From: JAUNSR01 sp036655355
GTDB taxonomy: Bacteria; Bacteroidota; Bacteroidia; Bacteroidales; JAUNSR01
Direction: 5' to 3'
Assembly: GCA_036655355.1 (NCBI GenBank)
Contig: JAVVQG010000007.1
Location: forward strand, 139,074-203,073
DNA length: 64,000 nucleotides
Made by a program: the position numbers and the translations under genes. A model generated the notes under the pieces. It worked only from the letters and a program-made list of their open reading frames with translations. It did not search any database and had not been told where the DNA came from. This document shows, one piece after another, positions 17,822 to 26,628 of this stretch (position 1 is its first letter; every line of letters begins with the position of its first letter).

Positions 17822-17855
17822 CCCCTCCCGCCCTTTCGGGTTAATTTGGGAGGGG
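17822..17855 (-). other. Stable hairpin between susC and susD
   Basis: CCCCTCCC at 17822-17829 pairs perfectly with 17848-17855, with a small inner CCC/GGG stem. It has no T-run in the direction of the operon. Such hairpins can adjust the relative level of susC and susD messages. Confidence 0.6.
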
Positions 17856-17879
17856 ATCTGCGATTTAGCTATTTATATT

Positions 17880-20864
17880 TTAAAGAGTAATTGACAATCC
17901 TATCAGCGACACAACCGGACGAGGATAGATATTGTTATCGATACCGCCATTAACTTCCGGATCCAATCCTTTGTATTTGGTAAATACGAACGGATTTGAA
18001 ACCGTACCGTACACACGGCCAATAACACCTTTATTGAATAGGTTTTTGAATGTATAACCTACCGTAATGTTGTCAACACGAATAAACGATGCATCCTGAA
18101 CATAGTAATCAGACATGTAGTAGTCTTTCAATCCCTGGAAGTTTGTTTCCAAAGCAGACAACGGACGATTACTAAAGAAGCCGGATGAAGACCAGATATT
18201 TGCACGCCCCATATTGGCACGATTTGCATCCACATCATTGTAAACATAGTTACCAAGGCTTGCACGAAGAGAGAAACCAAAGTCCCATCCTTTATACATC
18301 ATCTTAGAACTTAGACCCATCAATACATCTGCAGCCGGTTTATTGTAGAAGTAACGGTCTTTTTCATTCACCATTCCGTCGCCGTTTCGGTCAACGAATA
18401 ATCCTTCGATCGGTTTGCCTGCATTGTCATAAACCTGCTCATACACATAGAATGAACTTGCGGCCTGACCTACGGCATGTGCCTGAATATTATTTCCGGT
18501 TCCGGTAGAGATTCCACCAGTAGCCACAATGTAATCGTCACCTTTTCCTGTTGTCAGTTTGGTAATCTTATTATTGTTGAATGTCACATTGTAACCCAAA
18601 TCCCATGTAAAGTCATCCGTTACGATAGGTTTCGTATTCAATGAGAACTCAATACCTTTATTTTCAAGGGAACCTACGTTACTGATTACACGGTTCGTAA
18701 AGTTCGTTCCTGCGGAAACATCCACCACATTCAGCAAATCATCGGTTTTACGATAATACACCTCCAAGGATCCTGAGATACGGTTCTGCAAGAAACCAAA
18801 ATCGATACCGGCATTGTAAGTGGTTGTTTCCTCCCACTTCAGATTCTTATTGTATGCATTCGGACGGCTTGTTGGGAAATAGATTCCGTCAAACGGATAT
18901 TCAGCTCCATCTTTATTATCCTCATACACCGGAATGTAAGGATAATCACCCTGGTTCAAGTTCTGCTGTCCCGTTACACCATATCCCAAACGCAATTTCA
19001 GGTCTGAAAGATAGGTCACGTCTTTAAGGAATCCCTCTTCGTTCATTTTCCAGCCCAATGCGACTGCCGGGAAAAGACTCCAGCGATTATCCACAGGGAA
19101 TCGAGAAGTTCCGTCACGACGAAGTGTCACGGTAGCCAGGTATTTATTTTTCCAGTTGTAATTAACACGACCGAAGAAAGATACCAGATAACTTTCCGTC
19201 TTCCATTCTACCGAGCGCGGATCATAATTCTCCAGAACTCCTTGATAGAATGAATTACCTTCACGATAGAAATGCTGCCAAGCATATCCGGCCATTACAT
19301 CAAACGTGTGATCGTTGATGGTTTTGCCATATTGCAAATAGAAATCCAACGAGTGGTTATATTTAGTCTGTTCTTCAAAACCTTCTCTTCCGTACGGATT
19401 AGATTCTGCCGATGCAGGATCAACATACAAGGTCTGTTTTCCTTGAGAATAATCCATACCCAAATTCAAGTTGGCACGTAATTCAGGAAGGAAATGGAAC
19501 TTGTAATCCACTTGAGCATTCCCAAGGAAGCTCTTCGCTTTCGAACGATCTTCTTTCAAAGCCAACATCGCTACCGGATTCTGAGGAGCCAAAACGTTGT
19601 AAGTTCTTTTCCCTGTTTTAGAATCTGTTACGTACCATTGGAAATAACCGCCGAAGTCTTGGTATTCTTCACGATCGTCAAAAACCGATTGCGTTGGATC
19701 CATAGACAATGCTGATCCGATTGCACCTGTGCTTGCGAATCGATTCTTTGCAATCATACCTTTTGCATTCAAACTTAACTTAAGATGATTGTCAAAGAAA
19801 GATGGGTTTAAGTTAAATGCAGCCGTGTAACGTTCAAACTCAGAGGTCTTCAAAACTCCCTCTTGATTGGTATATCCCATTGATACGCGATAAGGCATGT
19901 TTTTCAATCCCCCCGAAACGGTTAGGGAGTGATCCGTACCCATCGCCGTACGGAAAATTTCATTCTGCCAGTCTGTATTTGCTGCTCCCAGTTTCTGAAG
20001 CACCTCGGGCTGATCCGCATACATTTTGGTTACATAATCACGGAACTGATCGCCGTTCATCACTTCGATTCCACCGGTTTTCTGACTGATCGAGAAATTT
20101 CCATCGTACGAAACTCGGGGTTTTGAACCGGCTTCACCTTTTTTAGTTGTGATCAAGATCACACCATTTGATGCACGTGAACCGTAGATCGCCGTAGCTG
20201 ATGCGTCTTTCAAAACGGTAAAACTCTCGATATCATTCGGGTTGATCGTACTTAATAAGTTCGAAACACCTTTGATACCATCATTATCCATCGGTAGACC
20301 GTCAATGACGATCAATGGATCGTTACTCGCTGATAAAGAAGATCCACCACGTACTCGAATCGTTGCGCCTCCTCCCGGAGCACCTCCGTTTGAGACTACG
20401 TTCACACCCGCTACCTTACCGGAAATCATATCCTGGGCATTCGTGGTTTGACCGCGGTTCATTTTATCTGGTTTGATCGCTATTACGGATCCGGTTGCAT
20501 CCGACTTCTTCACAGCACCATAACCGATTACCACTGCCTCTTCCAGATTCACAGCGTCTTCAGCCATTACAATCTGCAAAGGAGTAGTTGTTGCTTTCAA
20601 CTCCTTGGGAGAATAACCGATATAAGAAACTACCAAAGTAGAGGTATCAGAAAGTTGTAATTGAAAATTACCGTCGAAGTCAGAAATCACACCGTTTGTG
20701 GTGCCTTTCTCAATGACATTCGCACCGATAATCGGAATGCCTGCAGCGTCTTTAATCGTACCTCTTACAGATATCTGTTGCTGCGCAAATGCTCCTATTG
20801 GGGCGATAGCTCCAGCCAAAACACATAGAATGGTTTTGGAGGATGAATAAACTCCATGCTTCAT
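17880..20864 (-). CDS. susC: SusC/RagA-family TonB-linked outer-membrane transporter
   Basis: The 994-residue protein has a signal peptide (to about residue 27). It then has a carboxypeptidase-regulatory-like domain (about 31-110), a TonB box region near VVIGYGAVKK, a plug domain (about 120-235, with RVRGGSSLSASNDPLIVIDG), and a C-terminal 22-strand beta-barrel ending in ISL-TL. It imports oligosaccharides across the outer membrane with energy from TonB/ExbBD and pairs with SusD encoded next. It is the first gene of the operon, facing a LacI-type regulator with about 390 bases of regulatory DNA between them. Confidence 0.95.
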   Translation of the reverse strand: MKHGVYSSSKTILCVLAGAIAPIGAFAQQQISVRGTIKDAAGIPIIGANVIEKGTTNGVISDFDGNFQLQLSDTSTLVVSYIGYSPKELKATTTPLQIVMAEDAVNLEEAVVIGYGAVKKSDATGSVIAIKPDKMNRGQTTNAQDMISGKVAGVNVVSNGGAPGGGATIRVRGGSSLSASNDPLIVIDGLPMDNDGIKGVSNLLSTINPNDIESFTVLKDASATAIYGSRASNGVILITTKKGEAGSKPRVSYDGNFSISQKTGGIEVMNGDQFRDYVTKMYADQPEVLQKLGAANTDWQNEIFRTAMGTDHSLTVSGGLKNMPYRVSMGYTNQEGVLKTSEFERYTAAFNLNPSFFDNHLKLSLNAKGMIAKNRFASTGAIGSALSMDPTQSVFDDREEYQDFGGYFQWYVTDSKTGKRTYNVLAPQNPVAMLALKEDRSKAKSFLGNAQVDYKFHFLPELRANLNLGMDYSQGKQTLYVDPASAESNPYGREGFEEQTKYNHSLDFYLQYGKTINDHTFDVMAGYAWQHFYREGNSFYQGVLENYDPRSVEWKTESYLVSFFGRVNYNWKNKYLATVTLRRDGTSRFPVDNRWSLFPAVALGWKMNEEGFLKDVTYLSDLKLRLGYGVTGQQNLNQGDYPYIPVYEDNKDGAEYPFDGIYFPTSRPNAYNKNLKWEETTTYNAGIDFGFLQNRISGSLEVYYRKTDDLLNVVDVSAGTNFTNRVISNVGSLENKGIEFSLNTKPIVTDDFTWDLGYNVTFNNNKITKLTTGKGDDYIVATGGISTGTGNNIQAHAVGQAASSFYVYEQVYDNAGKPIEGLFVDRNGDGMVNEKDRYFYNKPAADVLMGLSSKMMYKGWDFGFSLRASLGNYVYNDVDANRANMGRANIWSSSGFFSNRPLSALETNFQGLKDYYMSDYYVQDASFIRVDNITVGYTFKNLFNKGVIGRVYGTVSNPFVFTKYKGLDPEVNGGIDNNIYPRPVVSLIGLSITL

Positions 20865-20996
20865 GCAATGCTAAAGGGTTAGGTTAGTAACAACGTATGC
20901 TCTGAATTCGTACTAGAAAAAGACGGGTATTCTATTTGTCCTCTTCGATTTACACTTCTCCTGAGTCACACAGTAATTGAGTAATTTTATCGATGG

Positions 20997-21004
20997 CAAA
21001 TATA
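20997..21004 (-). promoter_or_regulatory. -7 element for the susCDE-GH97 operon
   Basis: Minus-strand TATATTTG matches TAnnTTTG. A TTTG (21028-21031 on the plus strand as CAAA) lies 23 bases upstream, slightly beyond the usual spacing. The leader to susC would be about 125 nt. Confidence 0.45.
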
Positions 21005-21037
21005 GAGTCTCCCGCTGTGTGATGTTTCAAAGATGTT

Positions 21038-21073
21038 ACAAAAACACGCGCTTTTGTTTCACAATCGTTTGTG
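21038..21073. promoter_or_regulatory. Candidate LacI-family operators
   Basis: An imperfect 20-bp palindrome lies at 21038-21057 (ACAAAA...TTTTGT ends, GC-rich centre). A 14-bp one, CACAATCGTTTGTG, lies at 21060-21073 with a central CG. LacI-family sites typically have such symmetry. They sit just upstream of the susC promoter, so activation or repression is possible. Confidence 0.4.
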
Positions 21074-21253
21074 TTTTAAGTTAATATAATAAATATATTT
21101 ATTCGCCTAATTTAACTTTAACACTTTGTAAGTTAAGCCCTTAAAAGAATACCTTATTATTGCTTACTTGGTTTCTTTTCCTCTTTAATTGCTTAAATTT
21201 GGAATTACTTCTTCTAATGAATCAACATTTTAAAAACAGATAGGAGTTTCGGG

Positions 21254-22285
21254 ATGAAAAAACAACTTACGCTTAAAGATATCGCACATCATTTTAATCT
21301 TTCGGTTTCTACCGTTTCAAGGGCTCTCAGAGACGATCCCACAATCGGGAAAGAAACTCGTGAGAAAATTAAACATTATGCAAAGTCACACCATTATAAA
21401 CCAAATGGTATGGCTGCTGGATTGCGTACGAAAAAATCGAACGTAATTGGCGTAATCATACCCGAAATCAACAATTTCTTTTTTGCCTCTGTTCTTGACG
21501 GTATTGAAAAGGTTGCAGAAGAGAATAATTACACCATCATTATTTCCCAAAGCAATGAGGAATACGAAAAAGAGGTGAAAAGCGTTCACTCACTCTTAAG
21601 TACTCGTGTAGCGGGCATATTGGTTTCTTTGGCAAAGAAAACCCGTAATTACTCTCATTTTGAAGAAATTATCGGCAATCATGTACCGCTCGTATTCTTT
21701 GACCGGATTTGTCCCGGCGTGCTGACCGACAAGGTTGTAGTGAATGATTACGAAGGAGCTAAAGAAGCTGTTAATCACCTTATAAAAACGGGGTGTAAGC
21801 GAATCGCATATTTTGACTCCGACCCACATTTGGAGATATCAAAGAACAGAAGAAACGGTTACCTGGATGCACTCCGGGAGAACCAGATTGAAGTGGACCA
21901 ATCGTTAATCTACAAATGCGACACTTGGGAAGAGGCAAGAAATATCACTCCGGAAATATTAAACCAGGAGAATAAACCGGATGCATTTCTTGCATTCAAT
22001 GACATTACTGCTTCCGGTATTCTTTTCGCGGTAAAAAAAGCCGGCCTACGAATTCCTGAGGATATCTCTATTTGCGGATTCGCAGACGGATATGTATCGC
22101 AAAATACGGACCCTACACTTACCTCTGTAGATCAACACGGTTATGAGATGGGAAAAATGGCTATGGAACTGATCCTAAAAAGAATCAGAGCAGAAAAAGA
22201 AGTTAAAGGAATCTCGAATCGAATCATAAAAACGACTTTGATTGAACGTGAATCTACCAAACCTGTATTGAAACAAGGCGCCTGA
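21254..22285 (+). CDS. LacI-family transcriptional regulator of the glycan operon
   Basis: The 343-residue protein has an N-terminal LacI helix-turn-helix (residues 5-27, TLKDIAHHFNLSVSTVSRAL) with hinge helix near 50-60. A periplasmic-binding-protein-like effector domain (about 62-335) follows. It is encoded back to back with susC and probably responds to a sugar derived from the imported glucan. This differs from the classical Bacteroides sus locus, which uses the membrane regulator SusR. Unusually for the phylum, an AGGAG lies 7 bases before the ATG. A convergent terminator follows. Confidence 0.9.
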   Translation: MKKQLTLKDIAHHFNLSVSTVSRALRDDPTIGKETREKIKHYAKSHHYKPNGMAAGLRTKKSNVIGVIIPEINNFFFASVLDGIEKVAEENNYTIIISQSNEEYEKEVKSVHSLLSTRVAGILVSLAKKTRNYSHFEEIIGNHVPLVFFDRICPGVLTDKVVVNDYEGAKEAVNHLIKTGCKRIAYFDSDPHLEISKNRRNGYLDALRENQIEVDQSLIYKCDTWEEARNITPEILNQENKPDAFLAFNDITASGILFAVKKAGLRIPEDISICGFADGYVSQNTDPTLTSVDQHGYEMGKMAMELILKRIRAEKEVKGISNRIIKTTLIERESTKPVLKQGA

Positions 22286-22311
22286 TTCGCTTTTTATTTA
22301 CAGCAACAATA

Positions 22312-22345
22312 AACCCCTGTTCCGCATCATTACGGAACAGGGGTT
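22312..22345. terminator. Bidirectional terminator between the LacI gene and clpB
   Basis: AACCCCTGTTCCG at 22312-22324 pairs perfectly with 22333-22345 around an 8-nt loop. It lies between convergent genes. Confidence 0.8.
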
Positions 22346-22374
22346 ATTCTTATTCATAAACGAAGAATCTACTT

Positions 22375-25110
22375 TTATTTAGTTGCTTCCGGTTTATCTT
22401 TTCCTTTCTTATCGCCTTGTTTATCACCTTGTTTATCGCCTTGTTTATCGCCTTTCGGTTCTTTTGCTTTTTCTGCAGAAGCTGGCTCTGTTGGTTTAGC
22501 ATCTACCTTTGGTAAATATTCATTCCGGAAAACCAAGCCATCGGCAGTAGCATCTACTACAATCGGCTTACTTTTATCAATTGTATTAGAGATCAAATCT
22601 TTTGACAACTGATTAAGCACATATTTATGGATTGCGCGTTTAACAGGACGAGCACCAAATTCCGGATCATATCCTTCTTTGGTAAGGAATGTTCGTGCAG
22701 CAGGAGTGATCGTGAGTTTCACATCATTTTCAGCAAGCATTTTTTCCACACCCTTCATCTGCAACTCTACAATTTCACCAATTTCCGTTTCATTCAATGG
22801 AGAGAACATCACAACTTCATCAATACGATTTAGGAATTCCGGACGAATTGTTTGTTTTAACAATCCCATTACCTCATCCTTTGTTGTTTCAATGATCTGT
22901 TCACGGTTAGAGTCGTTGATTTTTGCGAAATTATCACGAATAAGTGGTGAGCCCATGTTAGAGGTCATGATAATGATGGTATTTTTGAAGTTAATCAAAC
23001 GTCCCTTATTATCAGTCAGATGTCCTTCATCCAGTACTTGCAACAATACGTTGAATACATCCGGGTTTGCTTTTTCTATTTCGTCGAACAAGACCACAGA
23101 ATATGGCTTACGACGAACCGCCTCAGTTAACTGGCCACCTTCTTCGTAACCGACATATCCCGGAGGAGGTCCGAAAAGTCGGGTGACACTGAATTTTTCT
23201 TGATATTCACTCATATCAATACGTGTCATCATCTTCTCATCGTCAAACAAAAATTCCGCAAGTGCCTTAGCCAATTCGGTTTTACCTACACCGGTGGTTC
23301 CTAAAAATAGGAATGAACCTAACGGACGACGACGGTCTGCTAATCCGGCACGGCTGCGACGAATCGCATTCGCTACGGCCTCTATTGCCAAGTCCTGACC
23401 CACAACTCGTTTGTGAAGTTCCGCCTCTAGATTCACCAATTTTTCTTTTTCACTCTGCAACATCTTCGTTACAGGGATTCCCGTCCATTTAGAAACCACA
23501 TCGGCGATATCTTCCGCATCAACTTCCTCTTTTATCATAGCAGACTCACCTTGCATCTGATGCAACTGTTCCTGAATGGCTTTAATTTCGTCTTCTTTCT
23601 GTACGAGTTTAGCATATCTGATTTCGGCAACTTTACCGTAATCACCGGCAAGTTCGGCTTGTTCTGCCTGAAATTTCAGATTCTCAATCTCAACCTTATT
23701 CCCTTGGATCTTATCGATCAGTTCTTTTTCAGACTGCCACTTAGCGCGCAGCTTCTTCTCTTCTTCCTTAAGATCTTCAATATTCTTATTCAGAATTTCA
23801 AGTTTTGCTTTATCATTTTCCCACTTGATAGCTTCTCGTTCAATTTCGAGTTGCATGATCTGACGGCTGATTTCATCAAGAGCCTGAGGTTCTGAATCTC
23901 GTTCAAGACGCAGTTTGGCAGAGGCCTCATCAATCAGGTCAATCGCCTTGTCCGGCAAAAAACGATCTGTGATGTAACGATCAGACAATTTTACAGCTTC
24001 AATAATAGCGTTGTCTTTGATTCTGATTTTGTGGTGATTTTCATATCTTTCTTTCAAGCCACGCAAAATTGAGATTGCGGAAGCCTCATCCGGTTCATCC
24101 ACCATGACGGTCTGGAAACGGCGTTCAAGCGCTTTGTCTTTTTCAAAGTACTTCTGATATTCATCCAGCGTAGTGGCTCCGATTGACCGTAACTCACCTC
24201 TTGCCAATGCCGGTTTAAGAATATTTGCAGCATCCATCGCCCCCTCTCCTTTACCAGCTCCAACCAAGGTGTGAATTTCATCAATAAAAAGAATGATTTC
24301 ACCTTCGGCACTCTGCACTTCATTTACAACTGATTTCAATCTCTCTTCAAATTCACCTTTGTATTTGGCTCCTGCTACCAGCGCTCCCATATCCAGGGAA
24401 TAGATCTGTTTGCTTTTTAGATTTTCCGGCACGTCTCCACGTACGATTCGATGGGCTAACCCTTCCGCAATAGCAGTCTTACCGGTTCCGGGCTCTCCGA
24501 TAAGAATCGGATTGTTTTTAGTTCGCCGGCTTAAGATCTGAAGCACACGACGGATCTCCTCATCTCGTCCGATAACGGGGTCAAGTTTACCTGTCCGCGC
24601 CAATTCATTCAGATTCGTGGCATATTTATTCAATGCATCGTATGTTTCCTCTGCAGACTGAGAATTTACTTTTTGGCCTTTACGCAGATCATCGATTGCT
24701 GCTTTAAGATCCTTTTCTGAGAAACCGGCATCTTTCATCATATTCGATAATGTACCTCCCCCTAAAAGCAACCCCATTAGCATCGCTTCCAAAGAAACGA
24801 ACTGATCCCCGATCTGACGGGAATAATCGTTCGCTTTTTGCAAAGCGGCATTGGCGTCTCTGCTCAGATAGGGTTCACTTCCTCCGGATACTTTCGGATA
24901 AGATTCGATCTGTTTCATTACCATTGTCCGGAAATTCGGAATGGCAACACCCAGTTTTTGAAGTAGGAAATTTGTTACATTCTCTCCCACATCCAGAACG
25001 CCAAGCATCAGATGTGCAGGTTCAATCGCTTGCTGATCGTGTCTGCGAACAAGCTCTATCGCCTTTTGTACGGCTTCCTGTGATTTAATCGTGAAATTAT
25101 TAAAGTTCAT
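22375..25110 (-). CDS. clpB: ClpB protein disaggregase
   Basis: The 911-residue AAA+ chaperone extracts proteins from aggregates together with DnaK. It shows two N-terminal Clp_N repeats (about 5-150) and a first AAA domain with Walker A GEPGTGKT at 205-212. The coiled-coil middle domain (about 400-530) is rich in Glu/Lys. The second AAA domain has Walker A GTTGVGKT (Lys610), and a D2-small domain follows. Usual length is about 860; the extra C-terminus is a low-complexity tail with GDKQ repeated. No heat-shock element was recognised upstream, and no clear TAnnTTTG was found. It is transcribed divergently from tgt. Confidence 0.95.
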   Translation of the reverse strand: MNFNNFTIKSQEAVQKAIELVRRHDQQAIEPAHLMLGVLDVGENVTNFLLQKLGVAIPNFRTMVMKQIESYPKVSGGSEPYLSRDANAALQKANDYSRQIGDQFVSLEAMLMGLLLGGGTLSNMMKDAGFSEKDLKAAIDDLRKGQKVNSQSAEETYDALNKYATNLNELARTGKLDPVIGRDEEIRRVLQILSRRTKNNPILIGEPGTGKTAIAEGLAHRIVRGDVPENLKSKQIYSLDMGALVAGAKYKGEFEERLKSVVNEVQSAEGEIILFIDEIHTLVGAGKGEGAMDAANILKPALARGELRSIGATTLDEYQKYFEKDKALERRFQTVMVDEPDEASAISILRGLKERYENHHKIRIKDNAIIEAVKLSDRYITDRFLPDKAIDLIDEASAKLRLERDSEPQALDEISRQIMQLEIEREAIKWENDKAKLEILNKNIEDLKEEEKKLRAKWQSEKELIDKIQGNKVEIENLKFQAEQAELAGDYGKVAEIRYAKLVQKEDEIKAIQEQLHQMQGESAMIKEEVDAEDIADVVSKWTGIPVTKMLQSEKEKLVNLEAELHKRVVGQDLAIEAVANAIRRSRAGLADRRRPLGSFLFLGTTGVGKTELAKALAEFLFDDEKMMTRIDMSEYQEKFSVTRLFGPPPGYVGYEEGGQLTEAVRRKPYSVVLFDEIEKANPDVFNVLLQVLDEGHLTDNKGRLINFKNTIIIMTSNMGSPLIRDNFAKINDSNREQIIETTKDEVMGLLKQTIRPEFLNRIDEVVMFSPLNETEIGEIVELQMKGVEKMLAENDVKLTITPAARTFLTKEGYDPEFGARPVKRAIHKYVLNQLSKDLISNTIDKSKPIVVDATADGLVFRNEYLPKVDAKPTEPASAEKAKEPKGDKQGDKQGDKQGDKKGKDKPEATK
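22409..22456 (-). repeat. 12-bp tandem repeat encoding the ClpB GDKQ tail
   Basis: The 12-base unit TTATCGCCTTGT (plus strand) occurs at 22409-22420, 22421-22432 (one change), 22433-22444 and partly at 22445-22456. It encodes GDKQ in the minus-strand clpB frame. Changes in copy number would keep the frame. Confidence 0.85.
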
Positions 25111-25299
25111 ACGCTTTGGATTTATATTGGTAAAAACTCTGTTACACTTGTTTTCCTCTGTAAAAACAATAGATTATGTGAATTAGTTCATCTCATATAG
25201 CTTTTCGACAACAGTCATGCCATATCACAATCCTGCCTTTTTGTTACGATTATTTAATCACTTTTGTAAAAGTTGTGCCTTTTTGTCAAAGCAATCCCC

Positions 25300-25330
25300 T
25301 TTGTATCCCAATTTGAAAGCGCTATCTTTG
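25300..25330 (+). promoter_or_regulatory. Promoter of tgt
   Basis: TTTG at 25300-25303, a 19-base spacer and TATCTTTG at 25323-25330 form a complete Bacteroidota sigma-ABfr promoter. The start codon at 25347 would leave a leader of only about 10 nt. Confidence 0.7.
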
Positions 25331-25346
25331 CCAAAAATTTTTATCA

Positions 25347-26477
25347 ATGGATTTCGAATTACAACATACCGATATCAATTCTGATGCCAGAGCGGGACTT
25401 ATCACTACCGATCATGGTCAGATTCAGACGCCTATTTTCATGCCTGTGGGTACATTAGGAAGTGTAAAAGCATTACATATTCCGGAACTTACCACAGAAG
25501 TAAAAGCCCAGATCATTCTTGGTAATACATATCATCTGTATCTTCGTCCAGGTCTTGAAGTACTTGAACAAGCCGGCGGTTTACATAAGTTTAACGGTTG
25601 GGATCGCCCCATCCTTACAGACAGTGGTGGCTTTCAGGTATTTTCTCTTTCGGGAAACCGTAAATTAACAGAAGAAGGCGCTCATTTCAGATCACACATC
25701 GACGGATCAAAACACCTCTTTACTCCAGAAAGCGTAATGGATATCCAACGTACTATCGGTGCTGACATCATGATGGCTTTTGACGAGTGTCCTCCGGGCG
25801 ATTCAGATTACAACTATGCAAAAAAATCGCTGGCTTTGACAGAGCGGTGGTTGGATCGATGCATCAAACGTGTCAATGAGACAGAAGGAAAATATGGTTA
25901 TCGCCAGACTCTTTTCCCAATTGTTCAAGGTTGTACCTATCCAGACCTTCGTCGTCGCGCAGCTGAAAACATCGCTGAAAAAGGAGCTGATGGCAATGCA
26001 ATCGGTGGCCTAGCCGTTGGTGAACCAACAGAGAAGATGTACGAGATGATTGAGGTTGTGAATGAAATCCTTCCAAAAGATAAACCTCGTTACCTCATGG
26101 GTGTGGGTACTCCGGCAAATATTCTTGAAGGAATTGAACGAGGAGTGGATATGTTTGACTGTGTTATGCCTACCCGAAACGGTCGTAACGGAATGCTTTT
26201 CACAAAGCATGGCATTATGAATATGCGTAACAAGAAATGGGCAAACGATTTTTCGCCTATTCAAGAAGACGGTGCATCCGAGGTAGACCGTTTCTATTCA
26301 AAGGCTTATCTGCGTCACTTGTTTATTGCCGATGAGATTCTTGCTATGCAGATTGCTTCGATTCACAACCTGGCCTTTTATGTATGGCTGACACAGGAGG
26401 CGCGTAAACACATCATCGCTGGTGATTTCAAATCATGGAAAGATGATATGGTTGAACGTGTGACCCGTCGCCTGTAA
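25347..26477 (+). CDS. tgt: tRNA-guanine transglycosylase
   Basis: The 376-residue TIM-barrel enzyme exchanges guanine 34 of GUN anticodons for a queuosine precursor. The acid/base region is Asp92 in TDSGGFQ and the nucleophile is Asp271 in MFDCVMPTRNGRNG, both intact. The three cysteines that bind structural zinc in the classical enzyme (CxCxxC before the conserved AYL) are replaced by Gly309, Ser311 and Asp314, while the fourth ligand position His340 remains. The loop therefore probably folds without zinc. It starts a likely unit with the LptF/G-type permease 151 bases downstream. Confidence 0.92.
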   Translation: MDFELQHTDINSDARAGLITTDHGQIQTPIFMPVGTLGSVKALHIPELTTEVKAQIILGNTYHLYLRPGLEVLEQAGGLHKFNGWDRPILTDSGGFQVFSLSGNRKLTEEGAHFRSHIDGSKHLFTPESVMDIQRTIGADIMMAFDECPPGDSDYNYAKKSLALTERWLDRCIKRVNETEGKYGYRQTLFPIVQGCTYPDLRRRAAENIAEKGADGNAIGGLAVGEPTEKMYEMIEVVNEILPKDKPRYLMGVGTPANILEGIERGVDMFDCVMPTRNGRNGMLFTKHGIMNMRNKKWANDFSPIQEDGASEVDRFYSKAYLRHLFIADEILAMQIASIHNLAFYVWLTQEARKHIIAGDFKSWKDDMVERVTRRL

Positions 26478-26628
26478 TTATATTTTCACGAAAAAGGATT
26501 CATCCTCCTATATTTTGAAACGCAAAAACGTTGAGAGCCCGAGTTTATTTTTAACTTCGCAATCAAACGTTTTCGCGTTTCATTTTATGAATATGCGTGA
26601 CTCATTTTTCCGTAAATCTGATATTCGA

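Larger units (their letters stand above)
20865..21253. promoter_or_regulatory. Divergent control region between susC and its LacI regulator
   Basis: A minus-strand -7 element TATATTTG (20997-21004) lies 133 bases before susC. A plus-strand -7 element TAAATTTG (21194-21201) lies 53 bases before the regulator. Two near-palindromes with a central CG lie between them, upstream of the susC promoter. Confidence 0.55.

Noticed and set aside
26515..26628. N-terminal extension of the LptF/G-type gene from a TTG
   Set aside because: The added residues are unrelated to the family and the ATG at 26629 starts the usual sequence.
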